The notes under the pieces were generated by a model. The model had not been told where the DNA came from. It saw only the letters and a list, made by a program, of their open reading frames with translations, and did not search any database. A stretch of 64,000 nt of DNA from Bursaphelenchus xylophilus (taxonomy: Eukaryota > Nematoda > Chromadorea > Rhabditida > Aphelenchoididae): NCBI GenBank assembly GCA_904066235.2, contig CAJFCV020000001.1:2852001-2916000 (forward strand), read 5' to 3'. Positions 33,557 through 45,800 of this stretch are shown here, piece after piece. The first letter of the stretch is position 1; each line of letters starts with the position of its first letter. The translations under genes and the position numbers were made by a program.

Positions 33557-34609
33557 GAAGACGAGGTTTGGATGGTATTGTACTTGGTTTTGATGGTTTG
33601 ATTGGGGTTTCTTTTGCGGCGGCTGAAAACTCAAATTCAACATTGAATTACTGGAAACATGTAGGGAAAAGAGCTTCGAAATGTCTTGATTGAACACCAC
33701 TAATCACTGTAGAAAGTATAAAACGTAAATTTCTCATCTCCCACTACAATTTTGGCCAAGAAAAAGACCAAAATACCAGAAGAAGAATATCGTTTTTTTT
33801 CGATTTTCGGAGATTTTTCCCAACGAAAAAACTGATAAAAGCAAGATAAACAGCTTAGAGAACGCTGTTGCATTATCAGCGTGATCAAAAATAAATTCAA
33901 AATCATAAATAAAATTAGTTTTTAGGAGGAGTGCCGAGATTATAGTTGTTATAAATTTCGGGATTTTTTGATTTTTTTTTGTTACGAAATTTGGGAAATA
34001 ACAGTGTGTTTGGAGGGAATAAGAGTAGTTTATAGTTTATACTCAAAAAAGACGAGGGGAAATGGCAAAAAAGAGGGGAAAAGTAGCCAGAGATCGGGAA
34101 TTTCTGACCTTTTCGATGTTTTCGAGGGATTTTTTGGTCTTCCGCATATTTTTGGGGATTTTCGGGTAAAGCCAGTAATTTTCGTATTTTACAAGTACTT
34201 TTTGAGTTGGAAACATAATAGCAAAAAAAGAGAGAGAAAAGTGGTGAGATACATAAAGTTTTTCGTTTTCTTTAAAATTTTTACCTATGTTTTCGTGTTT
34301 TTGGTGATTTTCAGGATTCTTGAAAATAATAATAACGTTGCGCGTATCTTAAAAATAATTTTAGGCTCAGAAAAAATTGAAAAGTAACAAAAAATTTATA
34401 CAAAAATTTTTAAAAAATGAAAAGCTTTTTGCTTTTTTTGAAATTTTTTCTGTGGGATTTCTTTTATGTTCTCAATAATTTCCGATTTTTCAAGACACAA
34501 AAAAAACTGGCGTATTTTAAAAACAATCTTTAATGAAGAATTTAATTTATTTTTTTGACTGTTTTTGGCAAATAGAAAATTTAAAAAATTTTGAAAAAAA
34601 CTGTACTCC
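33557..34609. other. AT-rich intergenic DNA
   Basis: An open frame of 139 codons at 33968 starts with TTG and is Phe/Lys/Ile-rich, as expected by chance in AT-rich DNA. I do not call it a gene. One CGTATTTTAC lies at 34183. Confidence 0.5.
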
Positions 34610-35010
34610 ATACGACACCCAGATTTTGATGAAACTTGGCACAAATTTAGAATTATTTTTTTAAGGTATAAGCGAGTTTGCTAGCCAGCGCTTTGCAGAA
34701 AAAGACGGAGATTTTTTAGACTAAAATTTTTTTTAATTTTGTCATTTTTTGCGAATTTTGGTATAAAAAGTTTTATGCCTATTTTTACAGCAGAGTATAA
34801 TGTTTCCACAAAAAATAAATTTTTTCCATACGAAACTGGCAAAGATACGGCCGAAAAGTGTTTTTGTCTCTCCGCTTTTCGCGTGCTCTCTCGGCGGCAA
34901 AGATCGTTCCCTATCTCGGCTGCGCCTGCAAAGCGCGAGCTAAAATTTTCAGGAATTGATATGCGGACTATACATAGACTATGTGCAGAATTTGAAAAAA
35001 ATCTGACTTC
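34610..35010. mobile_element. Diverged family C MITE upstream of the SLC19 gene
   Basis: CCCAGATTTTGATGAAACTT at the left and AATCTGACTTCC at the right match family C, but the outer 20 bp of both ends are lost. About 480 bp upstream of the transporter start. Confidence 0.7.
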
Positions 35011-35494
35011 CTTTGTTATTTAATTTTTTTCCGAAAATTCTCGTATTTTACCCAAAAATAAGCTAAAAATTTCATTTCATTTTATTCAACTCCCCCACAA
35101 ATTTTGAAATTTTTGCGATAGTACATAAAAACGAAGTGGCAATCAACCCTGACTGATTAGAAAATTCGCTAGACAGATTTGGAAAGGGCAAATTTTTTCT
35201 AGTGTTTACTTCATTTTGACAAATATTTTTGCGATTTCTCATTCATTTGGATCTTGTTTTTAGTTCAAATCTCGGGATTTTTGGAGGAAAATCCAAAAAT
35301 TTTTTATCAAAAACTCTAAAACTATATAAATATTTGGATCTCTAAATCTCCATGGTATCCTATAACACATTTGTGGAGAGTAGAAAACAGATTGGTTCGT
35401 ATTTTGTCTCATTTTTTTATTTTTCCCAAAATTTTTTTTATTTTTTTTCAAAATTTTGTTAAAAAATCTCAAAAATCATCGTATTTTAGGTCGA

Positions 35495-38400
35495 ATGCGA
35501 GACGCGAGGACATTCACCGTGGTCCTGGTGGTCCTGTACGGGATTCTGAAGGAGTTCCGACCCTCCACTCCATTCCTGACCCCGTTTTTGGAAGGCCCCA
35601 CCAAAAATTTCTCAGTTCAAGAGCTCTATGGCGAAATTTATCCGTTCTGGACGTATTCTTACTTGGTTTTCCTGGTAATAACGCTAAAATTAGGCTCTGA
35701 AATGAATGAAAATGATTTTAGATACCGGTATTTTTCATTACCGACCTCCTAAAATACAAGCCAGTGGTTGTTCTGGAAGCGGCATCGCTGACTTTAACCT
35801 GGGGATTGTTGGTGTTCGGGAAGACCGTATGGCAAATGCAGATCATGCAGATTGCTTTTGGTGAGTTTACGGGATGGAAAGGCAACTTATTTTTTTGTAA
35901 AATACGATGAGGAAGTGTTCGGATTTTTTAAGGAAATTTGGACAGTGCAAAAAAAATTTTTTCTTGAAAAATCTATTTTTTTTTTACATAATCTTGAATG
36001 CGCATTGCGCACTGTGCAATAAAATTCAAAAAGTTTTTTTTTGGTGTGAACATTGAATTCTGTTTACCATATGTTTCGCACTGTGCAAGCCCAAAAAATT
36101 GCACAGTGCAAACGCAAAAAACGTTTGTCGCGACTACTGCACTGTGCAAAATGGCAAAAATGGGCTGCGACGACTGCACTGTGCAAACCCAAAACACTTT
36201 GCACTGTGCGAAATCGCAAAAGCTTTTGTCGCGACGACCGCACTGTGCAAGACAATTTTTGTTTGTTGATTGCACTGTGCAAAAAAAGAGAGAATTCTTT
36301 TGTGCACAGTGCAAAATCCGGGATTTTTTTGTCGCAACCGGTGGATTGCACAGTGCAAAAGTAATTGCCAGGGAAAATTTCCACAACTCTTTAGTAAAAA
36401 AAATTTATTTTCAGGTATGGCCACCTCCGCCGAAATCGCATACTACTCTTACTTGTACGCAGTTGTCGACAAAAGAAACTTCAAAAAAGTGACAGCTTAC
36501 ATTCGAAGCGCAGTCATGTTGGGGAAATTCTTTGGCTACGCAGTGGCTCAAATCATTGTCACCTTCGACAATGGGGCGTATTTATTGCTGAATCAGGTAG
36601 AATTTGAAATTTTAAAATAATATTACATATAGATACGAAGTTTTGGGGAAAAAACTCTGTACAACGAATTTCAAAAGGAAGAAAAATTGTTTGTTATAGA
36701 AGGGTTTTGTTATAAATTTTGATTTTTCAGACCTTTGAAATTTTTTGTCATTACAGGTTGTACAGAGGCTATGTGACAAAAAATATCAAAAAAAAAATCG
36801 CATGCTGAAGGCAAAAAAACTATTTTCAGATCACACTGGCCTCAGTTTCAGTGACCTTTGTCATCTCTTTGATCCTGCAATTCCACAAAACCCCCGACAA
36901 CACTCTAATGCCGGACACTGTGCAGCCCCATGACGCCGAATTTCATGAGACACGCGCTCAAAAAACAGTCCCAAAAATGTCGAAAAACGTCCTCAGCGAG
37001 TTGCTCGAGGCGTTCAGAGACCCCACAGTCCTCTCGTGGTCGATTTGGTGGGCTCTGGCGTCATGTGGAATGTACCAAGTGCAAAATTATTCGCAAAGCT
37101 TGTGGTCGCCAATGCATAAAGCTGGCCAGTTCATGGGCAATGGCGTTATGGAGTGCATAACGACGCTGTCGAGTAAGTTGCGGTAAATTTGAGTAATTGG
37201 GAAAAGCTGTGGAGACCATGGCTTGGGACTAAAAAATCTTTGCGTGTCCAGAAAATGTGTCACGATGACACCTCTTTAAAATGTGTCAGCGGTTTAAAAA
37301 AAGGGTGTATATGGCTAGGAGTATTCCCGGGAGTAATCATAAAAAAATTTAAATTCAAAACTTTTGCAATGCACAATTTGGATGACGGATTTTTTGGAAT
37401 TTCTGGATTTTTCCGCGGGAAGAGCCTTTGCAACACCCGAAATTTTCTGGCATGCTCTAAGCAGTACCATTAGCCATATACAGCAGTTCTTTATACCACT
37501 TGCACATTTTTGACGGATGTCATCGTGACACATTTTTTTAAGAAACTTGGCACAAATTTTGTATAATTTTTTCTAATGTATATGCGTGAATCCTAGATTG
37601 CGCTTTGCAGAAACAACCGAGATTTTTATATCGAAGGTCGGCGAAAATTTGAGATTTTTTGCCGAATTTTGGCACGAAAAGTTTCACACTTATTTCTACC
37701 GTATAGGGTAATGTTTCTACAGCAAATCAATTTTTTCCGCAAGAAACTGGCAAAGTTATGGCTAAAAAACGTTTTTCTCACTAACCGCTCTCCACGTTTA
37801 GCGCGCCCTCTCGGCGGCATAAATCGTCCGATATCTCGGCGGCGCCTGCAAAGCGCGAGCTAAAACTTTCAGTTATTGATATTTAGTCTATGCCCGAAGT
37901 GTGTGGAAAATTTAAAGAAAATCTGAGCGTCGCACTTGGGGTACTTCCCTAGTTGATCAAAAAAAATCTGTGTCGCACTTTTGTTTCTATTGTGAACCTT
38001 TTTACCACCAAAACATACCGAGCATCGTATTTTACATTTTTATTTTTTATTTCAGCCACCCTTCTCACCTTCGGCCTCCAATACGTTAGTTTCAACTGGA
38101 AGAAGCACAGCTCCACGGTCTTCCTGACCACCTCCATCTTCTCCTCCCTTCTGTTGGCCGGAATGGCGTTTATTCAAAATATTTTCGTCTCCTACTTCTT
38201 CTACATCCTCAATTCAACTCTCTATCACGTCTTGATCGCCGCGGCCAGCACCACAATCGCAGCGCAACTCCAGTCCTCCAAGTATTCGTTGATTTTCGGC
38301 TTCAACACTTTTGTCGCGCTCTTCCTGCAGACCGCGCTAACGTTCGCTGTCGCGGACAAGCATGGGATGAACTTGCCGATCATCACTCAGTTCTATGTTT

Positions 38401-38543
38401 ACAGTGGGTATTTCGCTGTGTTGGCGCTTTTGTTCGTGCCGTTTGCCATCTTCCAGAAGCGGTTTATTCCGGATGAAGATTGCGAGGATTCGGAGGACAG
38501 TGGAGAAGATAAAGGAACAAATAATGAGCTTGTTAGGATGTAG
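35495..38543 (+). CDS. folt: SLC19-family folate/thiamine transporter, 5 exons
   Basis: SLC19 proteins are plasma-membrane carriers of reduced folate or thiamine with 12 membrane segments. Exons 35495-35674, 35722-35860, 36415-36596, 36830-37172, 38056-38543 join in frame to 443 residues. The N-terminal region matches the family closely: LKEFRPSTPFLTPFLEGP, the KNFS motif, then YSYLVFLIPVFFITDLLKYK. Exon 3 carries SAEIAYYSYLYAVV and YIRSAVMLGKFFGYAVAQ. The central loop (exon 4) is hydrophilic and the C-terminal tail is acidic. The ATG lies five bases after CGTATTTTAG, a likely trans-splice acceptor. Caenorhabditis elegans has three such genes (folt-1 to folt-3); I cannot say which this matches, or whether the substrate is folate or thiamine. 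Introns 2 and 4 are filled with repeats. Confidence 0.95.
36000..36370. repeat. Cluster of ten GCAC(A/T)GTGC palindromes in SLC19 intron 2
   Basis: The palindrome occurs ten times in about 350 bp, usually as TTGCAC(A/T)GTGCAA, with unrelated 10-40 bp spacers. No terminal repeats or fixed period are visible here, unlike the tandem array at 45.4-46.8 kb. Confidence 0.85.
37240..37535. mobile_element. MITE with ends AAAATGTGTCACGATGAC in SLC19 intron 4
   Basis: The left end AAAATGTGTCACGATGACAC and the right end GTCATCGTGACACATTTTTT are inverted. Internal sequences TTTGCAATGC and the like also pair. The left end is repeated at 1432-1470. Confidence 0.7.
37536..37953. mobile_element. Family C MITE, left end missing, in SLC19 intron 4
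   Basis: Starts within the family C consensus (AAACTTGGCACAAATTT) directly at the end of the previous MITE and ends CTTGGGGTACTTCCCTAG. The previous element probably truncated its left end. Confidence 0.75.
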
Positions 38544-38595
38544 AAAGTATTCGCATTTAATTTATGAGTTGTTGATAGGATTATATTTTGTTGTT

Positions 38596-38750
38596 TCAGT
38601 CTGTCGGGAAAATAATGTGGACTGTGTCGCATCGAAAGTCGCATTGCCGTTGAGAAAGTAAATTGTGTTGCGACAAAATGAAGTTGTTTTGCACTTCAGC
38701 GACGCTATTTGCACAGCAACAGAGTGCTCATTATTTTCCCGACAGACTGA
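38596..38750. mobile_element. Family A MITE, intact, 155 bp
   Basis: TCAGTCTGTCGGGAAAATAA at the left and its complement at the right, about 50 bp past the SLC19 stop codon, so it probably lies in the 3' UTR or just beyond. Confidence 0.88.
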
Positions 38751-38864
38751 TAAATGTTGAAAAATGAGCAGAGAGCTTTAATAAAATGAAAGAATCACGT
38801 TATCGACTTTGCTATGGATGCAAATTCATTTTTATTGAGTCGGTTATCTCCGCAATTGTCGCTC

Positions 38865-39018
38865 TCAATCTGTCGGGAAAATAACGGAGGGTCGTCGCGG
38901 CAAAATGTTTCGCCTCGTCGAAAAAACACACTAAATCTCCAGCTTCGGCAGCCGTTGCAAAGCGATGATGGGCGATTCCGAGACGCGCCGATCCGCCGTT
39001 ATTTTCCCGACAGACTGA
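38865..39018. mobile_element. Family A MITE, intact, second interior type
   Basis: Same ends as the previous copy, but the interior (GGCAAAATGTTTCGCC...) differs from the common GTGTCGC type. The interior resembles that of the copies at 44266 and 60409, so family A has at least two subfamilies. Confidence 0.85.
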
Positions 39019-39155
39019 TAGTCGTTTCAGAAAGTGCGTAGACGTTTGTCGAAGTCCAACATCGCAGCTGACTTAAGCTTTTCTCAACGAAACTGGCGCG
39101 GATTTTGGTCGCGAAAGGAAATTGCAAAATGTTTCGGAAAGGAGCAGCTGCATGT

Positions 39156-39661
39156 AGGGTTCGGACGGGGTATATACCCGTGCATATACCCGGGTATATA
39201 CCCAAATACCCGAGAGGCCGGAAATTTTCGGGTATTTATGGGTATATTCAAATTACTTTTGCATTCAAAAAATTTTAAAAAAAGTCGAGTTTTGTCATAA
39301 AAAATCAATGAATGTTGACATTTTGTCATAATTTGTTTTTTGCCTCTCAAATCTTGGTTGTAAGGTTGAAATTTACTTGGCCGGAGTCGGAAAATAAACG
39401 GGGAAAATTGAAAATCTGACTGCCAAATATTGGCTTGCTAAACTTAGTTTTGTTTGTAGTAGTTGGGCAAATAGAGAATATCACTCCAAACATGATTAGG
39501 TTAAGGAATAACTTGCCACTTTTTCATTAACGACTTCATATTGGTACTATATTGGACTAATTTAGGCTAATTTTATAAATACCCGAATATACCCGAGATT
39601 TCGGGTATATACCCGGGGATAACCCGCGTGGTGAATATACCCGAATTTTCCGAACCCTAGC
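39156..39661. mobile_element. About 505-bp element bounded by AGGGTTCGG / CCGAACCCT
   Basis: The left end TAGGGTTCGGACGGG and right end TTTTCCGAACCCTA are inverted. Both ends are followed inward by several copies of the palindromic word GGGTATATACCC or halves of it. No coding content; superfamily unknown. Confidence 0.7.
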
Positions 39662-39875
39662 TGCTTGCAGTGCCAAAAAATGCCGAAAAAAGTCTACGCA
39701 ATTTCTGCAACGACTAGTATTCAACGGGAAAATTGTTGGAAAATCTGTGATTCATTTTCAGCAAAAAGAGCAAGAACATATTTTATTGAAAAGCAATTGT
39801 ATTAAAAAACAAAAAAAGTTGCACAACATGGGCGAAGATATTTTGAGCGAAAAATTTTAATTGAAAATTTTGAAT

Positions 39876-42800
39876 TCAAATAGAATTTAACAACAATAAT
39901 GTAAAATACGCAGTTGGGACCGTTGTCTGAAGAAATAATTTTAATAGAAATAACAGAGAACTCAAGTGAAAAAATGCAAAAAAAATGCGACAACCGGAAG
40001 ACGAAACACGTTTGTATAAAACGAAATGGACGGATGAGCGATGGAACCCGAGATTTTTAAAAGTAATGTGATGAATGTGAAAACATTTGGAATGGGGATG
40101 TCACTGTCATAACTGCACATCGGAATGGACGTCAAATTCGGTTGGGGCGGAATGCTGATTGGCCGTGGAATGTGTCTCGATGGTGCGTCGGATGGACAAA
40201 GGCTCCGTGGAAGGGTTGGAGGGCTCTGGAAACGATTATTTATTTAAAATTTTTTATCAGTCTGTCGGGAAAATAATGAGCACTCTGTCGCGACGAAAAT
40301 TGCATCGCTGATGAGAAAATTAATTGTGTCGCGGAAAAATAAAACTTTATGTTTCACTTCATCAGCGCAATTGGCACACCGACATTATACTCATTATTTT
40401 CCCGACAGACGGATACGTAAACTCTTTACGCAAAAAAAAATTAATTTTAATGTACGGCGTGTACTTTTATAAGACGCAAAAACTTTTCCGCTCATTTCCT
40501 CCTAAAAGAGAAGTACCTCAAATGCGACGCTCAGATTTTGATAAAACTTGGCACAAATTTAGAAAAATTTTTTCTAAAACATATGCGAGTATCCTAGCTC
40601 GCGCTTTGCAGAAACAGCCGAGATTTTTAGATCGAAAGTTCGCGAAAATATGACACTTTTTGCCGCATTTCGGCACAAAAAGTTTCGTGCCTATTTCCAC
40701 CATAGAGGGTAATGTTTCCACAAAAAATCAATTTTTTTCCGCACGAAGCTAGCAAAGTTGTGGCCAATTTTTCTCTGTGACCGCTCTCCGCGTTTAGCGT
40801 ACTCTCTCGGCGACAAAAATCATGCAATACCTCGGCGGCGCCTGCAAATAGCGAGCTTAAACTTTCAGGAATTCATATTTAGATGCCCGACTCGGAGTAC
40901 TTCCCTTCTTAGAATTTTTTACTTCAACTTTTCTCACCTGTGCTGATCGCAACCACCGTTGCGCTATTCTTCTCTTCCGTCCAAGTCGGGGTCCCTGTGG
41001 TCGTGGTTCTCGTTGCGCTCGCGATTTTCCCCCTCTCCTCCTGTTTCTGCATCTCCAAACTCTTGGCATAGGGCTCATCGTTTTTTGGGCCAAAACTGCT
41101 GCAACAGCCAGTCGCCGCCGCCATTTCATTCTCCGTTCTCTCGCTAAATCTTGACCTCTTTCTTCTCGGCGTGTTCACCTTCAATTTATTTTGATTCTCA
41201 TCCTCATCGGTCCAGAAACCATCATCGCGGCCGAGGTCATCAAACTCGTCGTCGTAGTAGCTGAAAAGCCCGCGTTTCTGCGAGCCGTCATCGGTGATAG
41301 CGCGAGTGTTGTTGGTTAAAAGCCCGGTGGTATTCTGCTCCACGTTCAGCAGGCCGTTCTCTTTTTTGGCCGGCGATTTGCGACAAATCCGCTTCGGCAA
41401 CGCGATGAAGACGCGGATTGGGAAGACGCGACAGAACTCGTCGCGGAAGTTGTGGTTCATGAAGGCGTAGATGAGAGGGTTGACCATGACCCCCGTCATG
41501 GACAACATATGGGCCCGCATGAACCAGATCCCAAATTGGCGGCCAAGAATTAGCTGATCCAGTCCAATGTCACGCATTACGTTGCTGAAACAATAAACTT
41601 GGTTAGAAAACGAGAAAAAGTAAGCGATTTGCAAAAAGTATTGTACTACCAGTCTGTAAGAGCTTTTGTAGGTCTCATAAATATCAGTCTGTCGGGAAAA
41701 TAATGAGCACAGTGTCTCTATCGCGTCGCTGGGGTAAAAAGCAATTTGATTTTGCCATCGACATAATTCATTTTTTGTAACTACTATTAAGCTGAAGTCT
41801 TAATCCAATTTGACATTGTATGGCTTGTTAAGATCACAGAGTATATTTTAGCGCGAAACAAAAATTTTTAATTGGTAAAAAATGGTCAAAAAGACACTGG
41901 CATGGTATCACGAGAAATCTTCTGAGGACAAAAAACATGTCGTTAGACCAAAATTAGGCAGCTAATTTTTAAACACTTTCTGTTAAAACACTTTCCAAAG
42001 ACATTGGCAAAAAAGATTGCTGTATTTTTATCCTTGCAGGGCCCTGCTTTATTCTAATGGCCTAATACATTTAGAGAGAGAACTTACAGAATATTCACAG
42101 GCAGCCAACACACCGCGAACGCCACAACCATGACAAATAACATGCGGAACAGCGCGTTCTTTTTGTTGCTCACAACTCTCAGTCGGTTGTTGCTCTCTTG
42201 ACATTGTCGTTGCAGAAACATGAAGATCTTCATGTAACTGAATCCAATGAAAATCATCGGAATTATAAACTGAAAGAAAATTGGTTGACGTACTTTACAA
42301 GCTAAATGCAAATAAGTGATGAAAACAGCATAATATTTTGTACGTAACAAGTCAAAAATTTACCTGAAACATGGTCACAACCAGCCCATAAACAGCTCTT
42401 GTTGAGCCGGTAGACCAAGACTCCAAGCATTTGTAGTGTCCACAGAGATTTGATGACTTCTTGATCTTCATGTTCAAAGCATACGGCATAACCAGGGTTA
42501 TGGCGATCGACCAAATGAACGCGATCACAAATTTGCAGTTCTGGAGAGAAAACGAAATAAAAATTTGTTATTTTTCACGTTTTTATATCAGTCTGTCGGG
42601 AAAATAATGTGCATAATGTCGCTGTGTCAATTGCGTTGCTGACGTGTAAAGAAATTTGGTTTTGCCGAGTTCATTTTCTCGGCAGCGATGTGATTTCGAA
42701 TGCGACAGAGTGGTCATTATTTTTCCGACAGACTGATACCTAGCAATACGTAGGGTTGAAGCTTAATTTTTTAGTATCCAAAAGTTTCAGCTCTTCACTG

Positions 42801-45800
42801 GGTCGTATTTTAAAAGAATAATCCCGTTGGCGCAAAAAACCCGACATCAAAGTCGGAGGTTGTTGTAAACTTTGCTGGTGTTTTTTTGTCAGAAACGATT
42901 AAAAGTTAAATAAAAAATCTAACGGTTTTTGCGAGCTTTGGAATGGAAAAGCTTAGTGCCTATTTCTACCGTATACCGTACGGTATTCACAAAAAATCAT
43001 TTTTTTCCGCAAGAAACTGACAATGATAGGGCCAAAAATTGTTTTTCTCTCTGTCATCCGCCTCTCTGTTGCTAAAATGTCAATCTTGGGCCGAGTGAGC
43101 CTCCGTACAACGAAATCCTAGTATAACGAATAAATTGAAACCCGCATTAATTTCCCGACTGACTGATAGTCCGCTCGCATAGTCGCTAAAGTGGTTTCTG
43201 CGACAGCACCGTGCACGTCAAACTGAGGAGTCCGGTGACCGGAATAGACTCTTCGCTATCGGTTTTTTACACTTCGTCTTGATTTCGCAGAGAAAGAGAG
43301 AAAAGACACGCAAAAGCGTACTCTCTCGCCCCAAAAATTCCCCATTTCTCCCCCGACAAAACGTTTTTTCGCGTCTTTTTTTGGCAAATTGCCAATCCAT
43401 TCACCGGACTGTTTTAGCTTATCTCAGTTTGACGTGCCGTGCGAAAACAAAAGTTCATTTTGCACTGTGCAATTTTTGGCCTTTGCACCGTGCAAGCTGT
43501 CGCTCGCACCCTGACTTTTTCTGCACAGTGCAAACGCCAAAAATCACTCCAGCGGCTTTAGGAAGGGAAAAGAAATTTGATTAGTAAGCTTTGCAATATT
43601 TTAAAACACCATTCTTCAATTATTTTCACCATGAAAAGTCTAATTTCCTCCTAAAACTCTTCAAATCTCCTCACCTTCGTTGTCAGATTGAACGCTTTGT
43701 ATCGACTGTCCTGATTCTTGCACACCACAATGTACCGATCCACGGCGATCACCAGCAACGTCATGGAGCTGTTGCAAATACTGAGGCCTTGGAACAGCGG
43801 GAAAAAGTGGCACATTGTGGTCCCCCACATCCATTGGCCGGTATACCAATACAACGGCGTTAACCAGAGGGATGTAATGCAGACGAGGAAGTCGGAAACG
43901 GCCAGGTTTGTTATCAGCAAGTTCATGACGTTCGTGGTCTTGGCGCGGATCACCATGACGTAGACAACGGTGGCGTTGCCAATGAATGAGATTAGGAAGA
44001 CGGTGGTGTAGAAGACGGCCATAATGTAGATGTTCATTTGTTGGGCGCGCATCTCCTGAAACGGCGGCTTTAGTGGGATATAAGAGTCAGTTATTCAGAT
44101 TTTTTTTGTGGTATGAAAACTGGCTAGGGCTCAGATAGACATGGTTTTGGGGAAGGTCTTTATAAGAAATAGGCAGGTCATACGAGATAGAAAGAAGAGA
44201 AACTTGTTCGTATTTTACACTAAAAATTATAAAAATGGGTAATTAATGCTATCTGTAATACCATATCAGTCTGTCGGGAAAATAATGTGGATTTTTTGCA
44301 GCAAAATTTCTCGCTTCTGGCAGTCAAGCACCAAATCTCCAACCGTCGCAAATCGATGATAAGAGAGTTCAAGGCGCATCAAATCCACATTATCTTCCCG
44401 ACAGACTGAAAATATAATGAGCATGAGTCGATGCGCCGAGCGCATCACTGAAGTGAAAAGAAATTTGATTTCGTCGCGACACAATTCATTTCCTCGGCGG
44501 CGGTGTGATTTTCGATGCGAAAGTGTGCTCATTATTTTTCCCGACATCCGATACACATATCTGCATGCTATCAGTCTGTCGGGAAAATAATAAGCGAAAA
44601 AGCGTTTGAATGAATTGTGTCGCGGCGAAAATCAAATTGCTCTTCGCTTCAGCGACGCCATCGGCAAAGCGGCATAGCCTACAACATTATTTTCCCGACA
44701 GATTGATATAATATTTACCGTGATAAATTTGAAAAAAAAAATCGTGAAACATTATAACCATGAAAATTTTGTTTGCTTTCAAAAATGGTCAAGAATAATC
44801 CCATAAAAGAATCTGGTATCGTATTTTACCTACCGGAGTAACGCAATCCAGCAATTTCTTCTTTACGATTAATTTTGTCATCACTTCCTTCATGGTTAGC
44901 ACAAAATTTGAATATTAATTTGAATATTCAAATATAATCCAAAAAAAGAAATTCCAATATTTTTTGCGAATATTTCCCTTGCAGTAGTATCAATGGTAAA
45001 AATAGATGGTGAGTGTTTGTATTACACTCTCCCATTCGACCAAATGAACCTTTGGCCGCGCGCACTCAAGTGTAAATTAACATAATTTGCAGGCCCCTCC
45101 CAATTAAAGACCAGAGAAAGTAGTGTTATCGAATCATCCCATCGCACTTCCTTTCTATTTTTTAACTTTTTTTAACAAGGAATTTTGAGATTTTATGAAA
45201 AATTTTTTTTTGTAATTTTTTCCGCAAAAATTTGGGGTTTAAAAAAAATTTTAGGCCGAAAGATCATTGGCCAAAAAATTCGTTTTCCGTTACACATTTT
45301 TTATTGAGCTCTAGGTCCAACTTTTTTCGAAATTTTCCAAAAAAAAAATAAAAATTTTACGCACCGTGCAAAATTTAATGAAGAGAGGAAATTGCACCGT
45401 GCGGAAACGGAAAGTGAAAAAAACTTGAAATTTTGCCGCAATTTTTCCTCTGTCTGCAAAAAAAAAGAATTGCGACAGACACATTGCACAGTGCAAAAAA
45501 ATAAAAGAGCCATCCGCACAGTGCAAACACAAGAACAAATTTGTCGCAGTTTTTGCACAGTGCAAGAAAACTTTTTTTGTCTGCACAGTGCAAAAAAAAT
45601 AAAGTTGAACGCACCGTGCGAAATTTAATGAAGACAGGAAATTGCACCGTGCGGAAACGGAAAGGGAAGTCTTGTCGCAACTTTTTTCATTGTGCGAGAG
45701 GAAACGGGAGTTGCGAACAGATTGAACTGTGCAAAAAAAATAAGAAAAAATTTTCACAGTGCAAACACAAGAAAAAATTTGTCGCAGGTATTGCACAGTG

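Noticed and set aside
33968..34387. 139-codon frame with hydrophobic stretches
   Set aside because: TTG start, Phe/Lys/Ile-rich, no splice sites or conserved motif; expected by chance in AT-rich DNA.
35973..36620. Overlapping frames of 96-164 codons on both strands
   Set aside because: They arise from the GCAC(A/T)GTGC cluster; the true SLC19 exon 3 starts at 36415 in its own frame.
39156..39230. Telomere-like repeat (AGGGTT)
   Set aside because: Only a single AGGGTTCGG end with an inverted partner; no tandem telomere units.
44837..44896. Possible alternative first exon of the receptor (MKEVMTKLIVKKK...)
   Set aside because: It has an ATG and a donor-like GTAGGT, but the exon at 47864 gives a better N-terminus and donor; kept only as a remote alternative.
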